Below, piece after piece: positions 17,498 through 27,300 of a DNA stretch of 53,546 nt. Made by a program: the position numbers and the translations under genes. The DNA is from an uncultured Bacteroidota bacterium (GTDB lineage Bacteria; Bacteroidota; Bacteroidia; Flavobacteriales; Flavobacteriaceae). The stretch is from the NCBI GenBank assembly GCA_902512065.1, contig CABXHU010000008.1:1-53546 (forward strand). The letters are read 5' to 3'. The notes below the pieces were generated by a model, which worked only from the letters and a program-made list of their open reading frames with translations, was not told the DNA's origin and searched no databases. Positions within the stretch are counted from its first letter, which is position 1; each line of letters starts with the position of its first letter.

Positions 17498-18871
17498 TTA
17501 GTTGAATTTATTAATTGATGCAATAAATTCTTTTGGAGTCTCCCACTTTTCTAACGCCAGATGCTCAAAATTATTTCCAATTAATTTTAATTTATTTGTT
17601 AATATTTCAACTAGATCAATTAGCCTGAATTCTCTATTAATACGATCTTCTATATCTCTCATTTTCTCCTTAGCATCTATTAGTTTTAGGCTATGGATTT
17701 GTGTTAATTCTTTTTCCGAAATATCACCAGTTAATATGTTCCTTGTTTGATTTGTCATTTCTTGTTCTTCTAGGATTATATTAAATGAATCTCTTGCTGA
17801 AGTGAATGAATAATTAATAGTTGATTTAATCATTTTCTGATAAAAATTCCAAAGATTCTTATATGTGTTGTTGTTTTTGTTAATGTCTATTGCAAAAATG
17901 TGATAAGGATCATTATATGGTGCAAGAATATCTGAATATTTCTTGTAATGAGTCATATGGAATGTAATTTTTAAAAGCGTTACTAATTTCTTTATTGCAA
18001 GATTCACTCTTACATACTTATGCTTGTCGCTTTTTTTAGATTTTTTAAATTTTATATATGCTGAGTCATTTTCAAATAAATTGTTAATTAATAATTCGCC
18101 AGGGTCAGTTGTTTCTATTTTTTTATAATTCATTATATCTGCTGGATACATCCCTTTACAGGACAACATTAATAAGAAAAGAGCTATTGATTGTGCCTGA
18201 TAAATATTTTCAATTTTACCTATCCCCTCTTCTATCTCCTTATGTGTTATAGTTTCTTTTTTATCTGGAATCACTTCTTCAATAATGCTTTTAGGAATAT
18301 TAAATCTTTCATTAATGTACCCATCTCTATAGGCATTATTCATTATTACTTTTAATTTTTTTACGTATGAGTTAATAGAGCTTTGTTTCAGGCCATTTTT
18401 TAGTGCATTGACTTTGAATTTTAAAAGGAGCTCTATATCTAGTAATTCTTCAAATTGTATACTGGTATTCTTATATAGATGTTTTTTAAAGACTTTTACC
18501 ACATTTACGTAGTCCTTGCTAGTTATTTTGCTTTTAGCCTCACCAAACTGATTAATAACGTATTCGTCTAGAGAATATAGCTCTATGCCTGATTTGAGAA
18601 AATTTTCTAGCTCTTTATTAGTCCATTTTTCTTCTGTATAGCCCTCTAGAGCAAGATCTTTCTTTTCCTCAAGCTTTTTAAGGGCAATATTAAGGCTTAC
18701 ATGCTTTGGATCAGATTTGATGATTAAATTTTCTAATTCATTGTAGTTATCAGATGGGACGTAAACATTTGTGTTTATTTTTTTTCTGTATTTACCCCTA
18801 AAACAATCAAATAAAATAGCAGATTTGCCCTGTTTTGTAGTATAGCTAGATTTTTTAATGTAAATGTTCAT
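17498..18871 (-). CDS. Tyrosine-recombinase-like protein with degenerate active site
   Basis: The 457-residue product has the architecture of Bacteroidota tyrosine recombinases. It has an N-terminal arm-type DNA-binding domain (about 1-80, opening as a beta strand with YTTKQGKSAILFDCFRGKYR), a SAM-like core-binding domain (about 100-195, with SSINSYVKKLKVIMNNAYRD), and a catalytic-fold region (about 205-400). Aligned by eye to the usual RGM, ARHS, GHxS and YL motifs, the key residues are changed: Lys239 for the first Arg (CKGM), Asp361 after the retained Arg360 (SARDSF), Asp383 for the GH histidine (TGDIS), and His393 for the tyrosine nucleophile (QIHSL). The frame is full-length and uninterrupted, so it may be kept as a DNA-binding protein rather than a recombinase. 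I see no att-like repeats, tRNA or phage genes nearby. Confidence 0.82.
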   Translation of the reverse strand: MNIYIKKSSYTTKQGKSAILFDCFRGKYRKKINTNVYVPSDNYNELENLIIKSDPKHVSLNIALKKLEEKKDLALEGYTEEKWTNKELENFLKSGIELYSLDEYVINQFGEAKSKITSKDYVNVVKVFKKHLYKNTSIQFEELLDIELLLKFKVNALKNGLKQSSINSYVKKLKVIMNNAYRDGYINERFNIPKSIIEEVIPDKKETITHKEIEEGIGKIENIYQAQSIALFLLMLSCKGMYPADIMNYKKIETTDPGELLINNLFENDSAYIKFKKSKKSDKHKYVRVNLAIKKLVTLLKITFHMTHYKKYSDILAPYNDPYHIFAIDINKNNNTYKNLWNFYQKMIKSTINYSFTSARDSFNIILEEQEMTNQTRNILTGDISEKELTQIHSLKLIDAKEKMRDIEDRINREFRLIDLVEILTNKLKLIGNNFEHLALEKWETPKEFIASINKFN

Positions 18872-18930
18872 ATTTTTACAATAATTTATACGATATTATT
18901 ATATATAATTGTTATTTTATTCATATATTA

Positions 18931-18954
18931 GTATCATATATAATATAAAGATAC
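18931..18954. repeat. Short inverted repeat GTATC/GATAC
   Basis: Perfect 5-bp arms (GTATC and GATAC) are separated by 14 bp of pure A/T sequence in the gap between the divergent recombinase-like and small membrane genes. This is a possible protein-binding site; the arms are short, so the call is weak. Confidence 0.25.
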
Positions 18955-18975
18955 AAATAATTTTATATTATAGAT

Positions 18976-18992
18976 CTTGAATATTATTCAAG
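18976..18992. repeat. Perfect inverted repeat upstream of small membrane protein
   Basis: CTTGAAT-ATT-ATTCAAG has perfect 7-bp arms, including one C/G pair at the outer edge and a G/C pair inside, around a 3-bp spacer. It lies 20 bp upstream of the ATG at 19013 and 104 bp from the recombinase-like start. It could be an operator or a small hairpin in the 5' leader. No T-run follows, so it is not a terminator. Confidence 0.4.
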
Positions 18993-19012
18993 CATTTTAA
19001 TTTATATAAAAT

Positions 19013-19234
19013 ATGATAAAAAATAGAATTAAGGACCAATTACTTATATTATTGGCAATTATTGGAGTTTGTGCATTATTTCTTTCTGCAATTCCTACCT
19101 CAACTAATCAGGTTGGCACGTATCAAATAGAAATTTCAGATAGTCAGAATGCATTATTTAGAGTAAATACCGTTACAGGCGATATCGATAGGATTAAAAA
19201 GAGTAATATTTCTAAGGTTAATGTGAATAATTAA
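19013..19234 (+). CDS. Small single-pass membrane protein, function unknown
   Basis: The 73-residue product has a basic N-terminus (MIKNRIKDQ), one transmembrane helix (about 9-27, LLILLAIIGVCALFLSAI), and a short outer segment with VGTYQIEISDSQNALFRVNT followed by VTGDIDRIKKS. The YQ...FRVNTVTG pattern resembles a short beta motif seen at the C-terminus of small anchored proteins that display a YQxxxxxxxxFxxxTxTG sequence; no function is known to me. It is divergent from the recombinase-like gene across 141 bp and convergent with addB (8 bp gap). Good start context and intact length make it a likely real gene. Confidence 0.6.
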   Translation: MIKNRIKDQLLILLAIIGVCALFLSAIPTSTNQVGTYQIEISDSQNALFRVNTVTGDIDRIKKSNISKVNVNN

Positions 19235-19242
19235 TATTTATT

Positions 19243-21969
19243 TTATACTTTCTTCTCAGTGAATGGAATGTCTACACGTATTACTTCTTTAATTAGTATA
19301 TCTAATCCATATTTGTATTCTTTAATCTTTTCATGACTTACTAGATTGGTTTTATCTTGAAATCTAGTTTTTATTATACCATTATCTAGATTCCTAAAGG
19401 ATATAATTCCAGCCTCAACTGGTAAATTAAATTTTTTTTCATCTTCTATGGCTAGGCAGTAGAAGAGTAGCTGAAAAATGTTTGAATATTTTTTGTCCTT
19501 AAATATTTCTTCATATTGTTTAATATTTAGCTCAGTTTGTTTTATCTGACCTCCTGTTTTATAATCAATCACTCTTGTTACCCCATTTACGCTATCAATC
19601 CTATCTATTTTACCTCGAATTTTAATATTTTTTAACTCATTTGATAGATCAACTACTGTCTCAAACTTTTTTTCAACAGCCAGGATTTTTATCTCATTTC
19701 CTTCTTTTATATCTTTCATTTCCTTTTTTAAGAAATTAACTATATATCTTTTGGCTGCCTCTACTATTATTAAATTTTTTCCTTTTGTCAGATTCCCTAG
19801 GCTAAATATTTTTTGAAAGTTTTTATCTACTATTTTATCTTTTATTTTCAGCATCCCATTTATATCCTTAATACTTAATAGTTTGTTTTCACATGGCTTA
19901 TACAATTCCTCTAATGTATCATGAATAACTGATCCAATTGTGTTATAGGCAATGGTTTCCTCCATTTGATTATCATCCTTTAATTCTAGAATTTTTTGAT
20001 AATAAAATGTAATAGGGTTTCTTATGTAACTTGAGAGCATTGATGCTGTAAATCCTGTTTTAGTTAGTTCATTCAGTTTATCTAGGATATTTTTATTCTT
20101 CTTTATTTCAAGTAATTTCTTTTTTATTATTGGTGTTTTTGGAACAAGTATTTTGTGATCAACTTCATGTACTTTCTCAATTTCTAATTGTCTAATAAAT
20201 CGACTAATTTCACCACCATTAATTATATCTGCCTCTGTATTATAGAGCAAATAGATATTTTTAGCTCGCTGTAATAATCTGTAGAAATGGTAGCTATATA
20301 TTGCATCTTTATCTTTATAAATTGGAAGCTTATGCTCAAGGCGAACATCAAATGGTATAAATGTATTGGATGAATTGCCTACTGGCAATACCCCCTCATT
20401 TAATGATGAGACAATTACTGTTTCAAAATCTAATACTCTTGATTCAAGTATTCCCATTATTTGTAGTCCTTTTAATGGTTCGCCATTAAATGGAATTTTT
20501 TCATTTTTGATTGTATCCCTAAATAATATATGCAATGTTTTTACTGTGTTTATATGACTATACTGTTTTTGTAGTAGTTTTAATTTATTAAACAGCTTGT
20601 TAAAATGGTATAGATATTCAAAGGTTATTTTCTTTTCACTTCCCTTATCATCAAAATGATTTTTTATCATATAGATGATTTTAATACAACGATCAATTGC
20701 TGTATTTGTATCAGTCCAATTTCCAAATAACATTTCTAACAACTCTGTATTAGTTGGACTGATTTTAGCTAGTGTATTTAGATTGGTATATACTATATTA
20801 TTTGTATTAATGATTTTGCATAGATCGCCATCATGATTGTCTAATAGTGGAGCAATTAATTCATGAGATAGGATTGAAATTAAATTTTTATAATAGAAGG
20901 ATTTTTTATTTTCTCCATGAAGTTTTAACAAATTATCAAACAAGGATGCTGTTGATGAAAATCTAATCGGAAGACCCATAGTTATATTAAGGCCATCAAT
21001 TTTATTAGGCATTGAATTTAACAGTGGAGTTAATAGGTTTTCATCTCCTAAAACTATTGCAGTATCATTTAGTGCTACTGGACTTGTAGTTTTAATTTTT
21101 TCTATAATCTCCCCTATATATTTAGCCTGACCTATATTCTTAGCAGTCCCTACTACTGAAATCTTTTTTTTATTTAAATAATTATTTGAAATGATATTTA
21201 CATCATTATTTCTATAATACGGCCATGATTTTATGTATTGATTTATATAATGTCCAGAGGAATTGTACTCAGAATTAATACTTCCTTTATCTATATCCCA
21301 GAAAATTTCTGCTTTTTTTGATTGAAGCAGCTCTTGAATTATTATTGATTCAGATTTATAAAGGGCATTAAACCCTAGGAATACATGTAGTTTGTTATCA
21401 TTTGAGGCAATATAGCTTTCCAAATTATTAATTGCTTCTTTATAAATTAACCCCTGATATCCTTTTGATTTTTCTAGCAAATGTTCTGAGAATGCTGCAT
21501 AATAAACTTTAATTTTCTTCCAGAATGATATGTAGTTATTTACTATTGAAGTTTTATTTTCACCTAGTGACCAATGATTTATGTCATTTATAGCTTGCAG
21601 GTAATTAAATACTGCTTCAGCATCACACAATTCCCTATCAATATCATCAAAATCATTAATTAATATTCTAGCCCATTTTATAAATTCTTCAAATTCATTT
21701 TGTTCCTCTTGTTCTGTATGGGCTTTATAAACAGAATAGAATTCAAATAATAATTCAGTATTTGATATGGTAGATAGTCCAGAAATAGATGTGATAAAGT
21801 CATCAATGGATAAAATTTCAGGACTAAAAATATTATTATCAATATGATCAGCAATAGCTCCTTTTAGGAATAAGCCTGCTCTTTTATTAGGAAGAATAAA
21901 AACACAATCTGAAAGATTTGTTTTATTTTTTTTTAATTCTAAAAGGACAGTTTGTAGAAAACTCTGCAT
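19243..21969 (-). CDS. addB: AddB-like PD-(D/E)XK nuclease subunit
   Basis: This is probably the AddB partner of the AddAB (RecBCD-equivalent) helicase-nuclease that resects double-strand breaks for recombination. From the ATG at 21969 it has 908 residues, starting MQSFLQTVLLELKK, as in flavobacterial homologues. The N-terminus has CVFILPNKRAGLFLKG without a Walker A motif, so this subunit should be ATPase-inactive. The C-terminal nuclease domain shows the active-site pattern: IGSVIHDTLEELY (His), GKIDRIDSV (Asp) and VIDYKTGGQIKQ (D-x-K), then a downstream QLLFYCLAI segment. The cluster of cysteines that holds an Fe-S centre in Bacillus AddB is absent. The AddA-like partner is at 24339-27473 on the same strand, with two outer-membrane protein genes in between. 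Confidence 0.85.
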   Translation of the reverse strand: MQSFLQTVLLELKKNKTNLSDCVFILPNKRAGLFLKGAIADHIDNNIFSPEILSIDDFITSISGLSTISNTELLFEFYSVYKAHTEQEEQNEFEEFIKWARILINDFDDIDRELCDAEAVFNYLQAINDINHWSLGENKTSIVNNYISFWKKIKVYYAAFSEHLLEKSKGYQGLIYKEAINNLESYIASNDNKLHVFLGFNALYKSESIIIQELLQSKKAEIFWDIDKGSINSEYNSSGHYINQYIKSWPYYRNNDVNIISNNYLNKKKISVVGTAKNIGQAKYIGEIIEKIKTTSPVALNDTAIVLGDENLLTPLLNSMPNKIDGLNITMGLPIRFSSTASLFDNLLKLHGENKKSFYYKNLISILSHELIAPLLDNHDGDLCKIINTNNIVYTNLNTLAKISPTNTELLEMLFGNWTDTNTAIDRCIKIIYMIKNHFDDKGSEKKITFEYLYHFNKLFNKLKLLQKQYSHINTVKTLHILFRDTIKNEKIPFNGEPLKGLQIMGILESRVLDFETVIVSSLNEGVLPVGNSSNTFIPFDVRLEHKLPIYKDKDAIYSYHFYRLLQRAKNIYLLYNTEADIINGGEISRFIRQLEIEKVHEVDHKILVPKTPIIKKKLLEIKKNKNILDKLNELTKTGFTASMLSSYIRNPITFYYQKILELKDDNQMEETIAYNTIGSVIHDTLEELYKPCENKLLSIKDINGMLKIKDKIVDKNFQKIFSLGNLTKGKNLIIVEAAKRYIVNFLKKEMKDIKEGNEIKILAVEKKFETVVDLSNELKNIKIRGKIDRIDSVNGVTRVIDYKTGGQIKQTELNIKQYEEIFKDKKYSNIFQLLFYCLAIEDEKKFNLPVEAGIISFRNLDNGIIKTRFQDKTNLVSHEKIKEYKYGLDILIKEVIRVDIPFTEKKV

Positions 21970-21980
21970 TATATAAAAAT

Positions 21981-22013
21981 AAAAAACGCCTCGCATTTAG
22001 CGAAGCGTTTTTT
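21981..22013 (-). terminator. Rho-independent terminator after the ompA-like gene
   Basis: The stem ACGC-c-TCGC / GCGA-a-GCGT with loop ATTTA is flanked by A6 on one side and T6 on the other. It lies 27 bp downstream of the minus-strand OmpA-family stop and just upstream of the addB start. The flanking runs make it bidirectional in principle. It is the clearest terminator in the window, and it separates ompA from addB transcription. Confidence 0.8.
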
Positions 22014-22039
22014 ACTTTATTAAAGTGTAAAGAATTACT

Positions 22040-23431
22040 TTATTTTACAAATATAATCTCAACTCTTCTATTATTAGCTCTACCTGCGTTATTGACATTA
22101 GTATCAATAGGCATAGTTTCACCTAATCCAGAAGCACTTAGTCTAGATGAAGAAATATTTCTTGAAGTTAAGTAATTAGTTACGGCATTTGCTCTTCTTT
22201 CAGATAATCCTTGATTAAATCCTTTAGTACCAATGCTGTCAGTATGACCTTCTACACTAAAGCTTGATTTAGGATATTTAAGAATGATTTCAACAATTGC
22301 ATCAAGTACTGGAGGTGTTCCTTCAGTAAATATTGCTGAACCGAATGCAAATTGAATACCTCTAGACATTTCTGTTATTCTAGCCATATCATCTTCTGAT
22401 GGTCCTTCAGGACAACCATTATTTGCTACAGTTCCAGGAGTATCAGGACACTGATCATCCTTATCTACAACTGAGTCGCCATCTCTATCTGGCCATGGGC
22501 AACCACGATTACCTCTAGGACCAGCTACATTAGGACAATTGTCTCTTACATCAGCAATACCATCACCATCTGAATCAGGACATCCACCCATACTAGCTTT
22601 ACCAGCTTCTTTAGGGCATTTATCTTTATTATCTGGAATGCCATCACCATCAGTATCAGGACATCCGTTGTGTTCTGCAGGCCCTGCTTGAAGCGGACAA
22701 TCATCTTCACTATCTTGAATACCATCGCCATCAGTATCAGGACATCCATTAAACTCTTCTAATCCAGGAATTGTAGGACAATCATCACGATCATCATAAA
22801 TACCATCGCCATCAGTGTCAGTACCACCAAACTTAACAGACACTCCAGCAGACCAACTCATAGATCCACCTTCATCTAGCCGCTGGTTAATTCCAGCAGA
22901 AGGCATTTTAACTCCATCGCCCATATTATGCTTATAATCACTTTGGAATGTAAGCCCCCATTTTTCATTCATCCAATAGTTAATACCTACACTAAGGTTC
23001 CCTGTCATCCAATTTGTATCTTCCATCCAAGTCCACCCTGGACCAACTCCAACAAATGGCTCCCAGGCTCCCCAGTTAAATACATCACCTAAGCTATATT
23101 TTAACATAGCATCTACAGTGTGATACTCTGAAGCTCTATCCATTTGCATAAAATCAGCATACTTTGTAATACTGTTCATTGATGCGCCAACACCAAAAGA
23201 AAGGTTATTCCCAATATATCTCGATACAGAAAACATTGAAAATGGAGAAGAAATATTCCAGTTATCTTCTACATCAAAAAAATCAAGCATTTGTGTACCT
23301 GTATCAACATTTTGATCTACTGCGTGCATACCAAAGCTAACTTGCCATGGATTGTTTTCATCTTGTGCCTGTATTGAAGTAGTACCAAGGATGAATAATC
23401 CGATTAATAATAATTTGTAAAATTTTTTCAT
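22040..23431 (-). CDS. OmpA-family protein with N-terminal barrel and TSP3 repeats
   Basis: The 463-residue outer-membrane protein has a signal peptide [16 protein letters not shown]...IQAQ, a beta-barrel domain (about 23-200), and about five calcium-binding thrombospondin type 3 repeats (about 204-341), each with the form DTDGDGIxDxxDxCP. The C-terminal OmpA peptidoglycan-binding domain (about 348-463) has [28 protein letters not shown] and NNRRVEIIF. The protein should link the outer membrane to peptidoglycan through the C-terminal domain. The frame stays open to 23464 with TTG, but a -7 box (23462-23469) overlaps that codon, so the ATG at 23431 is the start. The barrel domain is duplicated in the gene just upstream. 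Confidence 0.93.
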   Translation of the reverse strand: MKKFYKLLLIGLFILGTTSIQAQDENNPWQVSFGMHAVDQNVDTGTQMLDFFDVEDNWNISSPFSMFSVSRYIGNNLSFGVGASMNSITKYADFMQMDRASEYHTVDAMLKYSLGDVFNWGAWEPFVGVGPGWTWMEDTNWMTGNLSVGINYWMNEKWGLTFQSDYKHNMGDGVKMPSAGINQRLDEGGSMSWSAGVSVKFGGTDTDGDGIYDDRDDCPTIPGLEEFNGCPDTDGDGIQDSEDDCPLQAGPAEHNGCPDTDGDGIPDNKDKCPKEAGKASMGGCPDSDGDGIADVRDNCPNVAGPRGNRGCPWPDRDGDSVVDKDDQCPDTPGTVANNGCPEGPSEDDMARITEMSRGIQFAFGSAIFTEGTPPVLDAIVEIILKYPKSSFSVEGHTDSIGTKGFNQGLSERRANAVTNYLTSRNISSSRLSASGLGETMPIDTNVNNAGRANNRRVEIIFVK

Positions 23432-23461
23432 AATTAAGAATTTACTATAAATTAGTTTATG

Positions 23462-23469
23462 CAAAAATA
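23462..23469 (-). promoter_or_regulatory. -7 promoter box for the OmpA-family gene
   Basis: The minus strand reads TATTTTTG, a match to TAnnTTTG, 30 bp upstream of the ATG at 23431. This is a usual leader length for a strongly expressed Bacteroidota outer-membrane protein. No TTG is found at the expected -33 distance. The remaining 185 bp up to the neighbouring gene hold no gene that I can see. Confidence 0.5.
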
Positions 23470-23653
23470 AGGTTTTTACTGTAAATATTCTTGATAAGAG
23501 CCTATTTTTTTATCTGACTATAAAATATCTAAATTTTATTAAATCATACATAAACTAACAAATCCCCGTTTTAATTGCATTTTTTCAATATATATACTAA
23601 GATGTCATAGGTTAGAATAGCTCATATTTTAAAAAGCGTATTCATATTTGTCA

Positions 23654-24244
23654 TTAATCAGATTTACTGCCACCAAGTTTAACAGATACTCCTGCAGACC
23701 ATTTCATAGATCCCCCTTCATCCATCACTCCGTCATCGAAACTGTGCTTGTATTCTGATTGAAATGTAAGACCCCAACGTTCGTTCATCCAATAGTTCAT
23801 TCCCAATGTAACGTTCCCTGTCATCCAATTTTCATCTCCCATCCAGGTACATCCTGGGCCGACTCCAACAAATGGCTCCCAGACTCCCCAGTCTAACACA
23901 TTGTCAAAGCTATATTTTAGCATTAAATCTGCAGTGTGATACTCAGAAGCTTCAGGCATTTCAAAACCAGTTGCATATTTCGAAATACTATTAAAAGACA
24001 TGCCAACTCCTAGAGACAGGCTATTTCCAAGGTATCTCGATACAGAAAACATTGAAAATGGAGAAGAAATATTCCAGTTATCTTCTACATCAAAAAATTC
24101 AGTAAATGACGTGCTTGTATCAGCCTCTTGATCAACAGCGTGCGTACCAAAGCTAACTTGCCATGGATTGTTTTCATCTTGTGCCTGTATTGAAGTAGTG
24201 CCAAAGATGAATAATACGATTAATAATTTATATAAATTTTTCAT
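23654..24244 (-). CDS. Truncated tandem paralogue: outer-membrane barrel without OmpA domain
   Basis: The 196-residue product is closely similar along its whole length to the barrel domain of the OmpA-family protein next to it (signal peptide ending [65 protein letters not shown]). It stops after VKLGGSKSD, just where the neighbour continues into TSP3 repeats with [12 protein letters not shown] 65-nt block is identical in both genes (24033-24097 and 23217-23281). It should sit in the outer membrane as a free-standing 8-strand-type barrel without a peptidoglycan anchor. The clean stop and good codon structure argue for a working gene rather than debris. Confidence 0.85.
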   Translation of the reverse strand: MKNLYKLLIVLFIFGTTSIQAQDENNPWQVSFGTHAVDQEADTSTSFTEFFDVEDNWNISSPFSMFSVSRYLGNSLSLGVGMSFNSISKYATGFEMPEASEYHTADLMLKYSFDNVLDWGVWEPFVGVGPGCTWMGDENWMTGNVTLGMNYWMNERWGLTFQSEYKHSFDDGVMDEGGSMKWSAGVSVKLGGSKSD

Positions 24245-24338
24245 AAGTTAATAGGTTTAGGTAGACTTAAGTTACGAAGTTTTTTGATAAACTGCTTCTA
24301 TAATTTTTTTTTCATTAGACATTATAATATCTAGCTTT

Positions 24339-27300
24339 TTAAAAGCTTTTAACATTAACAGTCTCAGACTCAATATAAACAAGAAGTTTTTTTAGGGTTG
24401 AATACCCCATATTATTAAGAGCTTTTTCATATGAGTTTAGTTGATTTTCATGATAATTTTTTGGACTTCCGCTCTTATAGTCTATAATTACTGCTTTATT
24501 ATCTTTATTTAAGACAATTCTGTCTGGGATCAAGTTTCCCCCTCTTTTTTGAATAATTTCTCTTTCATTGTAAGAGACTATCCCCAGGTTATAATATTCT
24601 TTTAGTTCTGGATGATTTATTATAGTTAATATGATTGAATTAAGCTGTTTGTATTGATTATTATTGATAATACCATCCTCTAGAAATTGGTTCATTGTAA
24701 TTTCTACATCTATTTTAGATTTTATGTGGCTCATTAACTTATGAATTAAATTCCCTTTTTCAATTGCCTTTTCTTTTTTAGTATCCCATATTAATCCTGA
24801 TTTTGATATCAGTGATATTCCATGACTTTCTCTTGGGTTACAGATAAATTTTTCTGTCTTGATTACACTGTCTTCTTGTTGAGCTATTTTAGGGTTCTTT
24901 GTAGGAGATCCAAAATGGTATGACTCCTTATTATCTGACCATTTTTGAATATTTTTTAAATAATTAATTAGGAGACCCGAATAAAGATTAAGATTTTCCT
25001 GTCCATTTTTATCAAGACATTGAGATCCAATAATATATAATTCATTCCTAGCCCTAGTTAAGGTAACATATAGCAAATTAATGTTATCTATTTCCTGTTT
25101 GGATTTGTGAAGATTAAAAATTGATTTACCATCAGAATTGTAATGTTCAACATCCTTGTTAAAACTCATAAGAAGATGAGAAAAATTTGAAATTTTCTCA
25201 TCTTTAATTGGGAACCACTCTTTTGGTTCAATTTCTTTGTATATATCTAGATCGGCATAAGGGTAAATAACAATTGGAAACTCTAATCCCTTTGATTTAT
25301 GTATAGTCATAAGTTCAACAGCATTGGTTTCTGAGGGGCTTACAATACTTAGTTTTTCTTTTTTTTCTTCATAATAATTCAAAAACTCGTATAAAGATGA
25401 ATTGAATCTATTGGAATATTCTAAAGTAAAGTCAAGAAAGAACTGCAGATATGAGTTGGACTCATGATTAATATTAAAACTATTAATTATATATTCTATT
25501 CCTTCATATATTGACAGCTTAGCTAATGAATTTTTGTCAAAAGACAGCCTGTATTTTTCGAAGCTTTTATAAAAAGTATTTAGATTCAAATAAATAAACT
25601 CTCTTATAAAATCATCTTTAAAGCCAAATATTTCTTTGCTTTCATACAGGTAATTTAATAGTTCTAACTTGCTATTTGTATCCTCATTAATACAGTAATT
25701 AATTGTATTTATAATAAATCTAACATCTGGAGATGAATTTATTAGCAATGATTCCGAAGATATTATGTCTATTCCTTCTTTGGTTAGAAAATCAGCGATT
25801 ATTACCCCTTCTTTTCTTTTTCTAGAAATTATGCAGATATCTTTTAATTGATGCCCGTTTTTTAAACATGAATGGATTATTTCTAGTACATTATTATTAT
25901 ACAGTTGTTTTTCATCAGTATTTTTTTCCTTGCTTAGTAATCGAATATTTACATATCCTTCTTTAGCTTGAAAAATCTCTTGTGATGCCTCTAGATAGTT
26001 TTTTTTGAAATAATCATTATTAAACATTAAAGAACCAATATGAGTAAATAAGGCATTATTAAATTCAACAATGTTTTTAGAGCTCCTATAATTAACAGGA
26101 AGATTAATCAAATTTTGCTTTATATTAAAAGGGTTGACATTGTTAATTAGCCCTATAAATTGCTCAACTTTACTTCCTCTCCATCTATATATCGATTGTT
26201 TTGCATCACCAGAAATTGTTAGGCTGGCATTTTCACTAGACAATGAATTTTCAATTAATGGAATTAAATTTTCCCATTGTAAATTTGATGTGTCCTGAAA
26301 CTCATCAACAAAATAATTTTTATACTTGACCCCGATTTTTTCATATATAAATGGGGCAGGTTGATTTTTAATTTCTTCATTAATAATTTTATTAAACTCT
26401 GAAATAGGAATGGTGTTGTTTTCCTCTTTAAGATTAATTAATTCATCATTGATTGCATTAATTATAGATAAAGGCGTAATATTTTTTAATAGATTATTAT
26501 ATAGTTTTACCTTATATACAGCGGTTTTTGCTATCCTATATATTTTTAGTAAATCATCTTGAATTGAATCAATTAACCTTTTTTCATCTGGATCTATTTT
26601 ACTAGAATACAAATGGCCATTAGCTAGAGTATTTTCTAATTGATTATCGTATATGCCTTGATAATTTTGATTAATTATTTTATTGAAATGATTTGGCAAT
26701 GTAGCTCTAGAAAAACTTTTTTCCTCAATCCCATTTGTTTTTATTAGACTAAGAGCTTTCTGAGCATAAGTAATGCTATTTTTAAGGCTACTTTTTCTTA
26801 AGACTTTAAGATATTTTTTTAATTCCAAAAATTCTGCAATAGAATTTTTTTGCATCCCTTTAATAATTTCATAGCTATTTTCATTAACTAATATTTTAGC
26901 AATTTTTCTAAAATCTAAGGATATGTCCCAACTTTTATTATCATCTGCCTTTTCAAACGCATAATCAATAAATATTTTTGTTAATTCACCTTCTTCTCCT
27001 GCTTTTGAAATGAGTCTGTCCACTGCTTTATTTAAAAGATCTTCTTCATCTATTTCTACTTCATACTTAGCATCTATGTTTAGTTCGTAGCTAAAGCTTC
27101 TAACAATTCTTTGAGTAAACTTATCAATAGTAGAAATTTCAAAAGAAGCATAGTTTTTTAATAAATGTTTTAAGATTTGAATTGATTTAATATTGATAGC
27201 CTCTACTGTAAGACTAGCTTCTTTAATAATCTCTTTTATAATAGCACTGTCTTTATTTATTTTTTCTTTATCACTAAACTCAATGAGTCTGTTTACAATT

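Noticed and set aside
17498-18871. Integrase as evidence for an integrated phage or mobile element
   Set aside because: No other mobile-element gene, tRNA, direct repeat or change in base composition is seen around it, and the active site is degenerate.
22450-22830. Regular repeats in the OmpA gene that could look like a CRISPR array
   Set aside because: They are the coding sequence of thrombospondin type 3 repeats (DTDGDGIxDxxDxCP) in-frame, with no constant spacer length or conserved direct repeat at DNA level.
23470-23653. Possible small RNA or gene in the gap between the two barrel genes
   Set aside because: No open frame of size, no stable hairpin and no tRNA-like structure is seen; it is probably the promoter region of the OmpA gene.
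24333-24347. AGCTTTT/AAAAGCT palindrome at the end of the AddA gene
   Set aside because: It is inside the coding end, with no T-run after it on the minus strand, so it is not a convincing terminator.
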